Positions 8,080 through 20,578 of a stretch of DNA of 20,908 nucleotides are shown here, one piece after another. Below the pieces are notes generated by a model. The model was not told where the DNA came from and ran no database searches. It saw only the letters and a program-made list of their open reading frames with translations. How positions within the stretch are numbered: position 1 is the first letter of the stretch; each line of letters starts with the position of its first letter. The position numbers and the translations under genes were made by a program. This stretch comes from Welwitschia mirabilis (Eukaryota > Gnetophyta > Gnetopsida > Welwitschiales): positions 130,421,717 through 130,442,624 of the forward strand of contig JBOZIK010000001.1 of the NCBI GenBank assembly GCA_051453625.1. The letters run 5' to 3'.

Positions 8080-9599
8080 ATCAAAAAGAACTACCTCTGC
8101 AATTTGGCAATACTACCCCAGCGCTTTGCCTAATAGCTCCATAATTGTACAAGAATAGACATAGTGTTCGTTTCTACAGGTTAATTACAATAACAGTCAT
8201 AAGTGGAAACCCTTCATGACCACAGTTGATGTGTCCAGTGCTAGGGCACACACCAATTTCAGTTATAATGGTATAATAAAACCAACCAAGACGTTAAGTT
8301 CACCTCATCTCAAAAACAGTGTTAATAAACTCTTAAAGACATTGTTGAGCAGCATCATGTAAAGGACGAATCAGTACATCTTGCAACCAAGATCTTATTC
8401 AAATACTCTAAACTAGAAGCACATAAACAGTCCATCTAGCACTCATACTTCCTCAATTAGTCCTTTCACCACTTGTTCCTGAAATCTTTAATATTACACA
8501 TTAACATTCTGATATGAATTTTGCTTGTTCAATAGTTGAAAACATTGATGAAATTTGTCCCTTAGCACTGAAATGTCCTCTTACACGTTTACTGCATCTG
8601 CATCTAGCATCTTAGTTCTAGACCATCTTCCCTTACACTGAGAAAAGATACAATTGATTGTCCTGTGATAATATTATTCATCACATAGAAGAAAAATCCT
8701 TATCCTTCAGTGTGGGGTTACCATCTCTCAGGTATGATGTTTGAAACCAGCCTATACCAGATAAATGGATCTAACATTTTCTCTCTTTTCCTTTTTCTCT
8801 GCCTTTTTTTTCCCCCTTTTAATAAAGGTTCAGTGTCTACATTCCAGCCCCATGCCTCGTCTTTGTAGCAAACCCCTCCTTTACTGTGCACTCAAAATGA
8901 TAAATAACAAACAAATTAGAATTTAAAATTTTAATAAGAAAATTTTAAATTCATAATGGACATAAGCATTACTAGCAAGCATGGTCAAATTTCATTCTGA
9001 TCCAAGAATACCATCTTGTCACTTGAACAGAGTTCACACATCTCTTATAATAAGCATTACTGACAGAGACCTTTATTAAGACCCTTTCTCACTTCCCGTG
9101 AACATGGATTTAAAATTGTAATTAGTAAGCTGACAGATTAATAGTTCTGAACAAGAAACACATCAAAGAAACCCCATCAAACAAAAATCACAGGGAGGTT
9201 TCAATAATCATAGACTATAAGCTATTGGGACTGGTTAACTGGAAAATTAGTCTAAGGCTCTGCAAATACACATTGTTACCTCAAGGAAGGCATATGCATC
9301 AGCCAATGCAGTTGGCCACTATAGAATAATGAAATATTCGTAAACTTTATGACTCAAAAAGGCTTTAGCAATCTGAGCTTGAACAACTCTGATGTGTGGA
9401 GCAGTGGTCTACTCCCATGAGGATAGAGGCCCAACTCGTCAAATGGCCTCGAGTTTATTAGTCATGGCTGCTGTCTCACCCAGCCCAGAAAAAAGGTTGT
9501 CCACAGTCTTAACACCCTGGGAAAGGAGCTACTCAAGCTTTTAGAATAAAAGATGCTTCCCTTCATTACACAAAGGACACAAAATCATTCCTCTTTTGC
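8080..9599. other. Intergenic stretch without recognisable gene
   Basis: Nothing recognisable is coded on either strand. A long pyrimidine tract lies near 8779-8820. The last several hundred bases may overlap the 3' end of the DUF632 transcript; a minus-strand AATAAA occurs near 9452. Confidence 0.55.
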
Positions 9600-10043
9600 T
9601 TATATTATATAGCAATAGAATTTACAAACAAAGAATGGTATTCAAAGGCAAATGACATTTATAGAAATGCTTTGATCCTCTGTGATACAATCAGCCAATC
9701 TCTGTCACAAACAGAATTTCGCATACTGCCTGAATGCAAAAATGATCGAGAGAAATGGTTTCTTTTTCAATACAAAATATACAAATAAATACATTTTTTT
9801 CCCTTTCACGTTGTCTTCATGTCCAAGCATAGTGTACAAACATTGGCATCCTTCAAAAACCTGTTGAACACAATAGCAACTCTTCTAATGAACACAAAAT
9901 TGACATGGCAAAATACCATTGTACAAAGGTTGGATTCGGGGGAACACCCTTCTTGTCACAGCCGCAAGCATTGATCATGTCTTGCTTCTGACATCCATCA
10001 ATCAATCTTAGTCATCTTGAAGGGTTGATGACAATTTACTGCT
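9600..10043 (-). other. Probable 3' untranslated region of the DUF632 gene
   Basis: The region follows the DUF632 stop codon on the minus strand and has no coding potential of its own. The 3' end is not placed: no strong poly(A) signal stands out closer than about 9452. Confidence 0.4.
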
Positions 10044-10842
10044 TCAGTGGATTGAATTGCCCTGCTCATTCAGCCTACAAATTTCCTCGTAAGATTTCAG
10101 AGAATCTGCAGCGAATCCTGTCAATGCTTCAAATATAAATTTCAATCCATTGTGTAGTGTGCTCAATGTTGCATGGCGTGTTCGCTCTATGACCTTCAAA
10201 TGTTTTGCCCTTTCTTCATCCAGTTGCTTTTTTAAGGAATCTAAGTACATTCTGCGCTCAGATATTGGGGTGATAGTCTGCCCTGAATCTGATTCACATT
10301 TTTCTGTAGATGTAAATTCCGTTTCTGCTAACATTGTGCTCTCGAATCTCTGCAAAATAATAACCCTCCTATCAAAATCTTTAGCAAGCCTATCAGCTTT
10401 CCACTTTTGGCGTTGTTCTTCATCTTGTCTTAGCAACAAACATCGAATGTCTCCTGCAAAGCTTCTGATAGAGTCGATGACTGCAGATTCAGGCAATTTC
10501 TCATATAAAAGAGCCCAATGCTTGCATATGCTAAATATTGGAGGTGCCCCAAATCTCCGAGGTGAGAACTGAATAATTCCTTTTGAAGAGAATTCAGGTT
10601 CCTGGATAATGCATTTCAAAAGCCAACCATTCAATGCTCGAACATATGCCTTTTGGGCAGCAATCCACTTGCTAAAGTTACTCTGCCACTTTCGAAGTTC
10701 AGATTCTAACTGTTGAGTTGCTCGCCTGTGTGAATCGCTAGAAATTGAGCCACCTGCAGAGTTGGCAAGACATTGAGCTTCTGCTATTATCTGATTTTGA
10801 GTTTCATGAGATTCTAACATAACTTTCCACATTTGCATAAAC
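10044..10842 (-). CDS. DUF630/DUF632-family protein, last exon
   Basis: This exon encodes the C-terminal 265 residues of a plant DUF632 protein. It starts at 10842 after the acceptor TTATGCAG and completes a codon split with the previous exon. Seen motifs are FMQMWKVMLESHETQNQII at the start, SHRRATQQLESELRKWQSNF, then AYVRALNGWLLKCI, RRFGAPPIFSICKHW, and RQDEEQRQKWKADRLAKDFD. These are family hallmarks (usual forms: MWKTMLE, AYVESLNGWL, GAPPIF, RQDEEQRQ). The stop is at 10044-10046. Relatives include NRG2 (nitrate signalling), APSR1 (root response to phosphate) and rice REL2 (leaf rolling); they are mostly plasma-membrane or nuclear regulators. The biochemical role is unknown. The gene continues upstream at 14392-14615. 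Confidence 0.92.
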
Positions 10843-13800
10843 CTGCATAATAAAAGCCACAATCTGAAAATTGAAATCTACACTAAACCCGATATAACAA
10901 ACAAAAAAAACACTCTAGAACTAAAAACTCTCAATGACAACAAAGAAAAAAATCATTGGTTTGATTAACACTCTCATGTAGAGAAGCAGTGTAATAGCAA
11001 AAACAAATTGATATTTATGATGAGTGATAGCCCTATATCTAAAAATGACCAAGTATGCACACAAGTTCACAGAAGTAAAGGTAAGCTTCAAAAGAGGATT
11101 TAAAATTTTGTGACAAGGCGTCTAGCGCTCGGATTTCTGAAAGCGGCTCTGCAGAAAACCACAAAGATGGAACCAACTAAAGATAGACATGCAAAAGAGG
11201 CATCAGTAGCATTCTCCAGATACTACGAGCAACATAAGAACGAAGGGGAGAAACCTTAGATTTAAAGTGAAACCTTTTTCAAGCTTTTACAACTTTCTGG
11301 ATGAATTACATAATCTCTCCTTTTGTCGAAACAATAGTGGTTTTGAGTCTTTTGACAGAAGTAGGGAGCTTAATGCATATGCCTTTTAACTGCAACAAGT
11401 GTACATTGCAGACCTTTCAAATAAAAATAAAATAGTAATTTTTGACTTCAGTATTGGTACTTTTGCAAAAGGAGTTGCAGGCTTCATATTGATTTCTCTC
11501 TATTTTCGCATGATCAGCATCAACCCCTGTCAACATAACAGTTTCGCATTGTAGGATTGTTACACGGATCATCTTGGTTTTGGGCCATACCACTCGCCCT
11601 TGCTATATTTTCACAGATGTGGCAGAAAGTGAGGAGCCTTGGCATTTTGATTTATAGAAAAGCATGCAAGTGGCATGTCAACAAGAATTCGAAGCAATGC
11701 GATTTGAAGTAGAAATTGTAATGAGATGGCAGAAAAAAGTGGTTCATAACTCTCATCCTTTTACATCAAATGTCTGTCAAAGGTTTGCGTCTGAAACATT
11801 TGCGAGTTCCAGTCCAATGTGCCAGTTATGTCAGGAATAGCATTGTTGCTATATATCACCACTAAGTTGCCATGTGCATGACATAAATGCTCAGTAGTCC
11901 AGGCTCTGAATGAATTGATTGAAATCAAGGCAGATTTTTCCCCTCGACTGCACAGAGCTGCAAGGAAAGATTTGACACAATGTTAAAGTAATTATTGCTG
12001 TCAGATTTAGTTTGCTAAAAACCACTAAAATGAGCACACATCTAACTCCATTCCTATGTTTTACCCTTCTCTCCAACTTGACTTAGTGATGTGTCAAATT
12101 CTGGTAGAAGTTACATTTCTCCTCCAGGCCTCAATCTCAAACAGATGCATTATGTATTAACCCATAGTTTCTCTTGGGATTGTGAATACAACAATGATAG
12201 TCATTCTTCCACCAAGACCCTCCAATGAAAGTACCTCAAGATGGTTTAATCTCCAAGTCATAGCATAATTTCTTGAAAGGCCTTCAGACATCATGGTAAT
12301 GCAATCAACCATGCTACTAACCATCTTGCAGTGCTAAGGTAGAATTACCAGCTATTGAACATCAAATATTTAGCATTTACATTGTGTTCCTAGAGTCCTT
12401 TGATTAGTTCCTCTTTTTTTAATTTTGATATTTAGTATTTACTCTTGTTAATAATGTTGGCATTGCTTGCTACAACAATGCCCAGAAATTATCAAAATTG
12501 ACAAATCCCCTTCCTGTCCAGCTAATTCTTTTTGTTTGGAAGATTTTGCAGTTAATTATATATTATTCATTTAATAATCACATACTATTGAATAACAGCT
12601 ACAAGCCTACAAATTGTACATGCAAAAGTTCAGTTATATTTCACACACATAAACATGGGTAAGAACCATATGTCCATTGATTTTTTGGTTAACTAGGGGA
12701 CCAACATTGCCATAAGTATGCTGTCACATTAAACATTACTGTTTGTGTTCAAAGCTCTTACAGATATGTATCCATAGCTTTGGATACCCCCATCATTCTG
12801 CGTTTGATATAAGTTATAAGCATGTCTTAGAATTTGTTTGAAAACTCAAATTAACAGAAAAGTGCAGCTAAATTTGACTTACCGAAGAAGAAAGTAACAA
12901 GACAAAATAAATCTTTTAAAAAATATATATAAGAACGTTGAAAAGTACTCAAAATTGCTAATCTTTAAAGTTTTTCAAGATTTCAGAATAGCTTTTTCCT
13001 TAGAATGCAAATACAAAACACAGTAACACAACATAACAAGCAAGAAATCTACAGATTTTGATCTTCAAAGTCAATTTTGGAACACAAAAGAAGATCAATA
13101 CAAAACAAAATATATAGCTCTGGTAGAGCAGTTCATCCTGCATTCACTTTCAATGAATTTATCAATCCAAGAAGTTGTTTTTAGTCATCTAGATGTATAA
13201 GTTGAAAAGGTAGATGCTCTAATGATTTATAACATTAATGTCACTGGCATTTTGTAAGCTTTGCAAGTAAACCTACAATTATGTGTTTAGAACAAATCCA
13301 TGCTACTGCTTGCACCAAATTTGCGTGTTACCTTATAGAAGAAAATAAATTTGTATTTATCAACTCAATATTGTAAACAGCATAACGGGATAAAGAGAGG
13401 AAAATCTATGTAAATACCTAGGTATTCTTGTCTGTTGTGTAAATCACCGTCAGGAAGCAAAACACATGATGATGCATCTGTTCTATACCATCTCACTAAG
13501 TATTCCTTTAGATTTTCTGCATTTAAGTTCTCTGGAAAGTTTTCATCTAAACTTTATTATAATTTTTGGATGATTCATTAATTAAGTGGAATGAACTAGA
13601 TAGTGAAGCTAGAAAATGGCAAACTGAAATATGTAAGTAAAAGTCAAAATGAAGTGAGCAAGTTTGATTCATCAGAACTCATTTTTTCATAAATTAATTC
13701 CCTTAGAACAATGGGATCAAACATTTGGTTTGGGAGCGCTATCAGCACCAGTTCCATGACTTCAAGGAAAGAACACCACTGTTCCAGGTTAGGGCAGTGA

Positions 13801-14391
13801 ACGACAGAGATTTAAGCAAAACTTCATCTTTATGGAAGTCCTAGGAACAAACACAGAATCATCTTGTAGTCACAAAACTTAAAAGTATACTAACAAGACC
13901 TAAGGGTGACAAACGCAAGACACTGAGACAGGAAGAGTTGGATCATCTCCTGGTGTCACTTGGAAACAACGGTGCTTTGGGATCATTTGTAGTCATTTGC
14001 AACACTCATTGTTCAGTGACAAAACTTTTAGAAACATTTGACACCTTGTGTAACATGCACATCATTGAGAAAAAGAATCCCCATAACTGTTGACTGTTAA
14101 AGATCATACAGATTTTATAATTGAAAACATTATCAAAACATCATGGTAAAAAAAATGAAATAAACATGCAACAGCATGGCATTGATTTACATTGCAAAAC
14201 CAACCAAGTGAAGGAAAAATCTACAAAATTCAGGTTACATTTTAGGAGTGACCTTCTATATGAAAGGTCTAAAATGATTATTGCAATCAGCAGATTTGCT
14301 TGATCATGTATGAATATAACAATTACTGCTGTGTTAAACAAATAATAAGAACACAATCTATTGAGAACTACTTTGAAGCATAGAGGCATAC
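10843..14391 (-). other. DUF632 gene intron, 3549 bp
   Basis: The donor is GTATGC right after the exon at 14392, and the acceptor is TTTTATTATGCAG before 10842. Both are canonical, and the flanking codon (two bases plus one) is restored in phase to give SQ-G-FMQMWK, matching the uninterrupted family sequence. The inside is AT-rich and shows no convincing gene. The open frame at 11891-12076 and other short frames have no recognisable content. Confidence 0.88.
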
Positions 14392-14615
14392 CCTTGTGAT
14401 AACTCTAGTAGTTGGGGCTGTAGCTCTTCATCTCTTAACTTTTGAATTTTCTTCGATACTGAATCGATTGCTTGGATAGCAACTCGTATTCTAGTGTGCA
14501 AATCTTTTATTGCAGCTCTTGTTTTATCCACAGCTTGAGTATCTTCTCCTTTGGCATCCTGATTCCTCAGTTGTGAACATTTCTTTTCATAGATTATCCT
14601 TGTGCGCTCTCCAGC
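14392..14615 (-). CDS. DUF630/DUF632-family protein, penultimate exon
   Basis: The 224-bp exon encodes 74 codons plus two bases, starting AGERTRIIYEKKC after the acceptor TTGTTGGTCAG. It includes VDKTRAAIKDLHTRIRVAIQ, then IDSVSKKIQKLRDEELQPQL, then LELSQ and a split codon. This is the middle part of the DUF632 domain, predicted coiled coil; the family pattern is KCxxLRxxD...TRAAVRxLxTRIRVAI...SIxxRIxxLRDEELxPQL. The junction before AGE fits the usual exon break after a WEKKLYxEVK segment. That preceding exon, the first DUF632 part and the N-terminal DUF630 were searched for by eye in 14616-20908 and not found, so they probably lie past the right edge. Confidence 0.9.
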
Positions 14616-15049
14616 CTGACCAACAAGATCTCAGTTGTCATCAACTGACTTAGAATGCAAAATCACTTATTTAAGAAGAATAAGCAAATTATGTTTTTCA
14701 TTAGTTGTAATTCTTGTATGATTATCAAAATGACGAATAGCATTTTAACAAACACTAAGTTTACTAAAGCATGTGTGGCGGTATATCTCAAAAGACATCA
14801 CAAAGAAATGCATTAGTCTTTCTTCTCCTTTGTTTGATCCTTCCAATTTCATGTTCCTTCTACTTCAACATTTATTATATTTTATATGATTCTGTCTGGC
14901 TCATCCCTATTGTCCTGCATATTATCAGTTCCTCTATCACTTGTATAGTTTTCCTTGTTTCCAAACCTTATGTTTTTGTCTGAGGCACTGCAAATGATTT
15001 TCTTATATTCCAACATTTATGTTTTTAGCTTAGTTAAATTTATCCTAGT

Positions 15050-15135
15050 TTGTTTCATCTGTTATGGTACTTCATGTTTCTTTGTTAGGAGTGTTACCTT
15101 TCTCCTAGAATTTCCATTATAGTATCAAGACATTA
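15050..15135 (+). mobile_element. Possible LTR end and primer-binding site of an old retrotransposon
   Basis: The plus strand ends a T-rich stretch with TTTCCA, then TTATAGTATCAAGACATTAG, a degraded form of the PBS TGGTATCAGAGCATTAG placed three bases after a CA end. No coding domain could be confirmed downstream and no second LTR was found, so this is only a suggestion. Confidence 0.25.
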
Positions 15136-16728
15136 GCTGCTTGAGCTTTAGATCTGGCTGACTAAAGCTACAAATAGATCCACTTCCCACAACCATAGAG
15201 AAGAAAGTGCTCCAGACGAGCTATAGAAAGACCTATAGGCTCTCGAACTGTTGAGAAGTGAAGCCGTATTTCTTTACTCCCTTATGCAATGTCATGATAG
15301 TATGTTTTAACATGGACCACATTTTTATATTGAGGTTGTGTTAAAAAACTGTCCTTGGGTTTGTTGTAAAAGTAAAATTAACATGGTCTTGTTAGGATTT
15401 TGACCAGCAATTCTAAGCTCAACATAACCCAGCTAAGGGTTCGTATAAGGAATTTTAAAAAATGAGCGCTGAGTGTAACCGAGACTACTGTGCCTGACGC
15501 CTCTTTTGGCTTGGAGCTTGCTTTTGGCTTGATTTCAGAAGAGGATATTACATTTTGCACTGCTTTCCAGTGATTTACCCTTTCCATCAAGGGTTCTCCA
15601 CTTCAGATGGCTGCGTCCTTTTAAATTCTGCTGCTTCTATTTTTCTGTTTCCTGTGTTCATTACTTCACAATTTTGTAGCACAAACAATACAAAAATGAA
15701 TGCTCAAAAATTAAACAGAATATAAAAGACACAAAAACAAAGCAAAGCTTTTCAGGGGGGGTAACGAAGCAAAGCAACTTTCGTAAATTACAACAGAAAA
15801 CAGACAAGATAAAACCCCAAAAGATTTGAGTTGGATGACAATGTTGCTTCATTCCTACTAAAGATTCAATTAATATTACAAACTAAAATACGCAATTATG
15901 TAATGCATGTGGAATTTGTATAAAAAACAAAGACTGTGTAAAGAGCAATGGAGTTAGAAAGTGTGTAAAGGGCAGAACTGTGTACAAGTGTACAGCCTCT
16001 TGAAGAACTGCAGCCTTTACCAAGGAGGCCCACTATAAAGGACTGTCTCATGTGTCTTACGAGTCTATTGGGGTAGAAAGTCATCGTCATTGTATGATAG
16101 CATAAAAATGAGTGCAATTAATTGCTGGGTGACTTAAAGCAAAGGTAACCTCTTATGTGAGAGCTAAAAATGCATCAATCCTTAACATGGCAGATATGGT
16201 TATCTCAAAATCTTGTCTTCTGTATGATGTTTAGGGTCTAAGTCTTAAGGGGCTTTGTATGGACCTAAGATTCAAAATTTCAAGGCTGATTAAAAATCAG
16301 AAAAACCTGGTTCTGAATCACCTAATTCATGACAGTGATGTCATTTTTATGTGCTTACTCTGGGGGGTTGCTACAGCACTAATTTTCATGGTCATGAAAC
16401 TAAATTCTGATGGCTGAAAAATGATGATAAGAGATATCAAATGATCTCTAAATGTAAGAAAAACTGGAGGATGTAGGGAAGACCATGCAGCAAACAATTT
16501 TGTGATCAAATAATCAAGTTCAGAGAACAGTTTTCAGGCAGTACGAACTTCAAAACAAGATCTGAAAATATGATTCTCTGGATTGAAAATCCAAAAATTT
16601 CAGGGGTCTATCAAGGCCAAACAGAAAGGAAGCTTGGAGTAGCATAAATTACATTATTGTGAATCAAGATCTCATGTCAGAATCCCCAATCATGGGTGAC
16701 TGATGTTACACCTATCTCAACTGCCAAA

Positions 16729-16766
16729 NNNNNNNNNNNNNNNNNNNNNNNNNNNNNNNNNNNNNN
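16729..16766. other. Assembly gap, 38 N
   Basis: A run of 38 N inside the inferred intron. Its non-round length suggests an estimated gap size or masked bases. Confidence 0.97.
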
Positions 16767-16980
16767 GACAACTAAAAGGTTGATTATGAACAATTCTCTA
16801 TCATAAATCCATATAATGGATCATGAAATCCAAACACAGCATTGTCTTTAGAAAGTCATGATATATATTCCATGAAAAGTAGTATGACTTAGATTGCACA
16901 GACATGTTTATACAATCTTCAAGACTTGTTCTCCTGACATAGGGACTACTATTGTAAAGAATGAAGCCTCAAAGATGTTG

Positions 16981-17040
16981 AAATAGCAAAGTCTATGGCT
17001 CAGTCTGTTAAAATAGTAAAGTCTGTGGCTCATTCTGTGA
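16981..17040. repeat. Two-unit 30-bp tandem repeat
   Basis: Unit one begins AAATAGCAAAGTCTATGGCT and unit two AAATAGTAAAGTCTGTGGCT, directly abutting. They match at 26 of 30 positions. Confidence 0.9.
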
Positions 17041-17161
17041 TACTTTTGTGAAGGAATTAAGCATTTTTTGTTATTTGACAATTTTGAAAACTTGTTGCCC
17101 TAATATGAAGAAAACTTTAGAAAAAAGATTGGACTTTGATATTGCTCATATACCATGGAAT

Positions 17162-17172
17162 CTGGTGTAGAG
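17162..17172. repeat. MULE-like target-site duplication, left copy
   Basis: CTGGTGTAGAG lies directly outside the left end; an identical copy lies at 18596-18606. Confidence 0.75.
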
Positions 17173-18595
17173 CATAGTTAGATGGATCGGAGTGGATCAT
17201 GGAGCGTTCTTTTGATTAGGAGATTCCCGCTGGATCGCTCTCAATCGTTTTATGGATCGCCACAGATCGCATAAGTTAAAAAAAAATTTAAAAATTAAAA
17301 ATAATATATATTTTAAAATTTTTCTAAATATAATCATTTACTAAAAAAGAAATTATTCCCTATGAATTATAAATGTAAAAAAGGTAACAGTATATGATTG
17401 TCATGTGTTATAATAAAATGTTGTAAAATAATAGAGCAGCTTGAACTAAATTATTTACTAACATATTAGTCACCTAAATCATACAAATCATTACACGTTT
17501 AATTCTTAAAAAAAAAGGTTCAATGAAACATGTAGAAAACGCTATTGCATAACATCTTAATTAAATCAAAGAATGAAATCTGCTCCGTACAACACTGCTT
17601 TGAACATGATATCATAACCATTCCAATTCCAAGCAATACAAGAAAAAGAATTATGCATCTAACAGAAGCCCTATAAAAAAAATGTTGAAAATCCTCCATC
17701 GGCTTCATTGTAAATGAAGTCACTTGCATGAGGCAAGGAGTTTTTCTTATGCGTCTTGGCCTCTGCAGTACTTTCTATACTATCTCAATTGAATAGGGTT
17801 TCCATCTGATTCTGAATAATTCTGTTCCTTGTGATCTGGCATGGGGAAGAAGATTTCTTGGCGTAACTTGCTCACGCTGATCATAAATCTATGTCTTGTT
17901 ATATTGAAAGTAAAGGTTGGTGCGAATGCACCCTATGTGAGCTGAGGAACAGGTTAACCAGTGAAGACCGTGCAAGAATGAGCTATGCGTCTGAAGGCAC
18001 ATGTGTTCTTTAGTATTTGTTGCCAGTACAAATAAACTAAGGTGATCTTCTTATCTGATGTTTAACGTTCGAAATTAAAATGTTTGCATTTCGACTCTTT
18101 CAACATGCATTTTGGCTTTCTTTCAACATGTGCTCGGAGCTTCCCAGAATCATTGCATGAGTGAATCCAGTTCAGGCCAGTCACAATAATCAGTGTTGAA
18201 ACTGCAAAATCTACTGCAAAGTACAAATTGCAAACCATTTTATAACTGAAAAAAATTCTAAAATTGGGTTCTGAAAAATTGGTTTTTTTCCTGTGCAATC
18301 CGTTTCTTCTTGGTGATTTGAGAAAAAGCTAGAATGTTTCCTTAAAAAATCAGTTTTTCCCCCTGTCATTTGCTTTGCATGTGAAAATGATATTTTCGAT
18401 GTAAGATCTGCATACTTGCGAAATTGCGCAGATCACATTTTGGGCGATCTGCTCTGGAGTGCGATTTTTCATTGCTAGATCGCAATTTTTGATTGCTGGA
18501 ACGGGAATCGCGATCCCGTTCCGATTCCCTGTGTGTTTTATTGGAGTGCGATCTGCAATCGGGCAGATCATGATTCCGATCCGCTCCATACAACA
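17173..18595. mobile_element. MULE-like non-autonomous DNA transposon
   Basis: The 11 bases CTGGTGTAGAG occur at 17162-17172 and again at 18596-18606, directly outside two GC-richer ends. Left and right ends share imperfect inverted sequence: GGATCGGA followed by ATCATG appears on the plus strand at the left and on the minus strand at the right. Both subterminal zones carry clustered GATCG/CGATC motifs, four in the left 100 bp and five in the right 160 bp, against an AT-rich interior. A 9-11 bp target duplication is typical of Mutator-like elements. No transposase is coded, so it would depend on an autonomous relative. The exact inverted-repeat length could not be fixed by eye; 8-bp (hAT) duplication is the alternative. 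Confidence 0.72.
18498..18522. repeat. GC-rich palindrome in the MULE-like right end
   Basis: Arms GGAACGGG and CCCGTTCC flank a nine-base centre AATCGCGAT that is itself nearly self-complementary. The whole 25 bases form a near-perfect dyad inside the subterminal GATCG cluster, as expected of a transposase-binding or fold-back region. Confidence 0.85.
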
Positions 18596-18606
18596 CTGGT
18601 GTAGAG
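18596..18606. repeat. MULE-like target-site duplication, right copy
   Basis: CTGGTGTAGAG is identical to 17162-17172, directly after the element end CATACAACA. Confidence 0.75.
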
Positions 18607-18837
18607 TCCATCGAACCTGAGCAGTGGAACTTGTCACCTAGAAATAATGGATTATCCAATAATTCCACACTGTGAGTGATTCAGAAAGAAGTGTATACTT
18701 CTCAAAGGCCCAAATACCTAAAACCAACATCCTTAACAGGGATGACAATTTCTTGACCTAAAAGAATACCATAATTATTGGTATTGTAATCATAAAAGGA
18801 GGAGAAGATGGTCTTCTATGAGCCTATGACAGATGAT

Positions 18838-18995
18838 GAGGAACTATTGGATGCTTAAGTAAGGGCCATCCTACTTTTGTGTGTCATACGGATACCCTAT
18901 TTTTCTCTATGGCTCCTATCATCTTGTTCAAGGAACTATTGGATGCTCAAGCAAGGGAGCCATCCTTCTCCTGGCTACAGCTCCTATCATCTCAT
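18838..18995. repeat. Decayed tandem duplication, unit about 80-90 bp
   Basis: GGAACTATTGGATGCTTAAG at 18840 recurs with two changes at 18932. Each is followed by CCATCC and later by a GCTCCTATCATCT motif (18912 and 18981). Unit lengths differ because the first copy has extra bases. No protein function was recognised in the open frame at 18879-19067 that covers it. Confidence 0.7.
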
Positions 18996-19645
18996 TCACA
19001 TAAGAGGAATGACCTTAGCAAAGGCAATGTGAACAGACCAAAGGAGAATTGGCGAAGAAATAGATGAACTACCTGGGAGATGTGGTTTATTAAAGCAGAT
19101 AGTTAAAATAGTGCTTGTCTGACACAGTATGAAAGTCAACTAATATTCAATTTGCATTGGCGAGTATCATCAGACAAGTTGATTGAGTAGTTGGATAGAT
19201 AATGCCAACATATTGGTTCCATAACAAGAGGAATGGAATAGAAGACTTCGCACTCTTCATAGATTAGTGTGGCCAAAACACGTCATGAGGGCTTTTGACA
19301 TCAGACTCACCTGACCATAAGTCAGGTACAACAATATACTTAGATAAGACATGTAATAATGGTTTTACAAAGGAACTCTTGGCATCTGTTTTAAGAAACC
19401 ACTGGTTCTAAACCCATCCAAATTTGACCAAGATATGCAAATGTTAATGGAAGAGTTGAACGATATTGATAATGAGAAGATAAAAGTACTGTATATCACA
19501 TGCATACCCTCTGTTCTGTTCTTAACATTTTACTGAGGTAAGGGAGATGACCCTTTACAATTGTCTCTTAAGCTTGATTAACCTTAGTTGTGCATGGTAA
19601 TTCTTATTTATTAAGATGCTTAAGTGGAACCCTCCTCCTTTTAGC

Positions 19646-20578
19646 CATTGTTACCAGACTCATGGCTACTAAAATTCACCAAGGTCTGAGACTCAGCCTT
19701 GCTGTGAGTCTGTTTTTTAAAACTTGCTGAGATAAGGGGTCGTGAACTTGCCTCATGCTCCTGCAGTAAAAAAGCAACACAAAAGAAAGGGGAAAAAACA
19801 AGAATATGGACCCGCCAAAAAGGGTTTTATGGGATTTGGCATAAGACCATAGTCCATTTTCAGAGCAGCAGTGAGGTGACTACAGAGAATGGTGAAAATA
19901 ACAATCAGGTAAGTTGTTATTTCCTCTTTTTTCCTTCAATTAAATGCATGGTTTCATGTTAATGATAATATGCGTCTGACCTTTTAGTTTTTAAAGCATC
20001 AAACTGATTATTTACAAAAGAAAGATTTTAAGGATCCGTTTTTCATATTTTTCTAAGTGAACTGAAAACTGGAAATGACGATTGTTCACCTTCTTTGATT
20101 CTAATAAACCATTGTCAATTGGTGTTCTTCAAAGGAAGACAAATTCATAATTTTAAGAATACATTTACTCAGTGATGTTTTCTGTTCCTTTTTTACATAT
20201 TTTCAGATTTATATCAAAACTTCAGAGTTCGAAAAAGCACTACACTAACACATAAAGTTTTCACTTTTAAATTTTACCAAAATGACACATGCTGGATAAA
20301 ACTCATTCTGACAAGTCTGACATGCATGTCTGATATGTTTTCAGTTATTACACTAATAAAATGTATTCCAACATTTGTCTAACCTTTACAAATGCTTTGT
20401 GTCTGATTCAAATGCATAAAAGAGCATCCATGTTTAAAAAAAAAAAAGTGAGCAAACCCAAACTCTTTTAGCCTTCCCAATTTTTATCTGAGTCCTGCTG
20501 AGTGTGTCCATTTGGTTAATAACTCTGAGTCCAAGAAGCCAAATGAGTGCGGTGCCAAGTCCGAGTTTCACAACCATG
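19646..20578. mobile_element. Probable hAT-like non-autonomous DNA transposon
   Basis: The left end reads CATTGTTACCAGACTCATGG. The right end, on the minus strand, reads CATGGTTGTGAAACTCGGAC; 11 of the first 16 positions agree. Directly outside lie CTTTTAGC (19638-19645) and CTTTTAAC (20579-20586), an 8-bp target duplication with one change. Eight bp and ends starting CA fit the hAT superfamily. GAGTC/GACTC motifs cluster just inside both ends, as subterminal repeats do in hAT elements. The 933-bp body has no transposase. Terminal match is imperfect, so boundaries are probable and not certain. Confidence 0.6.

Noticed and set aside
11891-12076. Minus-strand 61-residue frame in the DUF632 intron
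   Set aside because: Exons on both sides join in phase and match the family without extra residues, so no exon is needed here; the peptide is unrecognised.
14771-14983. Plus-strand hydrophobic 70-residue frame
   Set aside because: T-rich DNA gives apparent membrane segments; no known motif or promoter, and it overlaps an inferred intron.
15378-15590. Minus-strand 70-residue open frame
   Set aside because: Lys/Ser-rich start then hydrophobic noise; no family recognised and no gene signals around it inside the inferred intron.
18350-18668. Two overlapping minus-strand frames of 95 and 100 residues
   Set aside because: They lie over the GATCG-rich end of the MULE-like element and owe their openness to base composition; no transposase or other domain motif.
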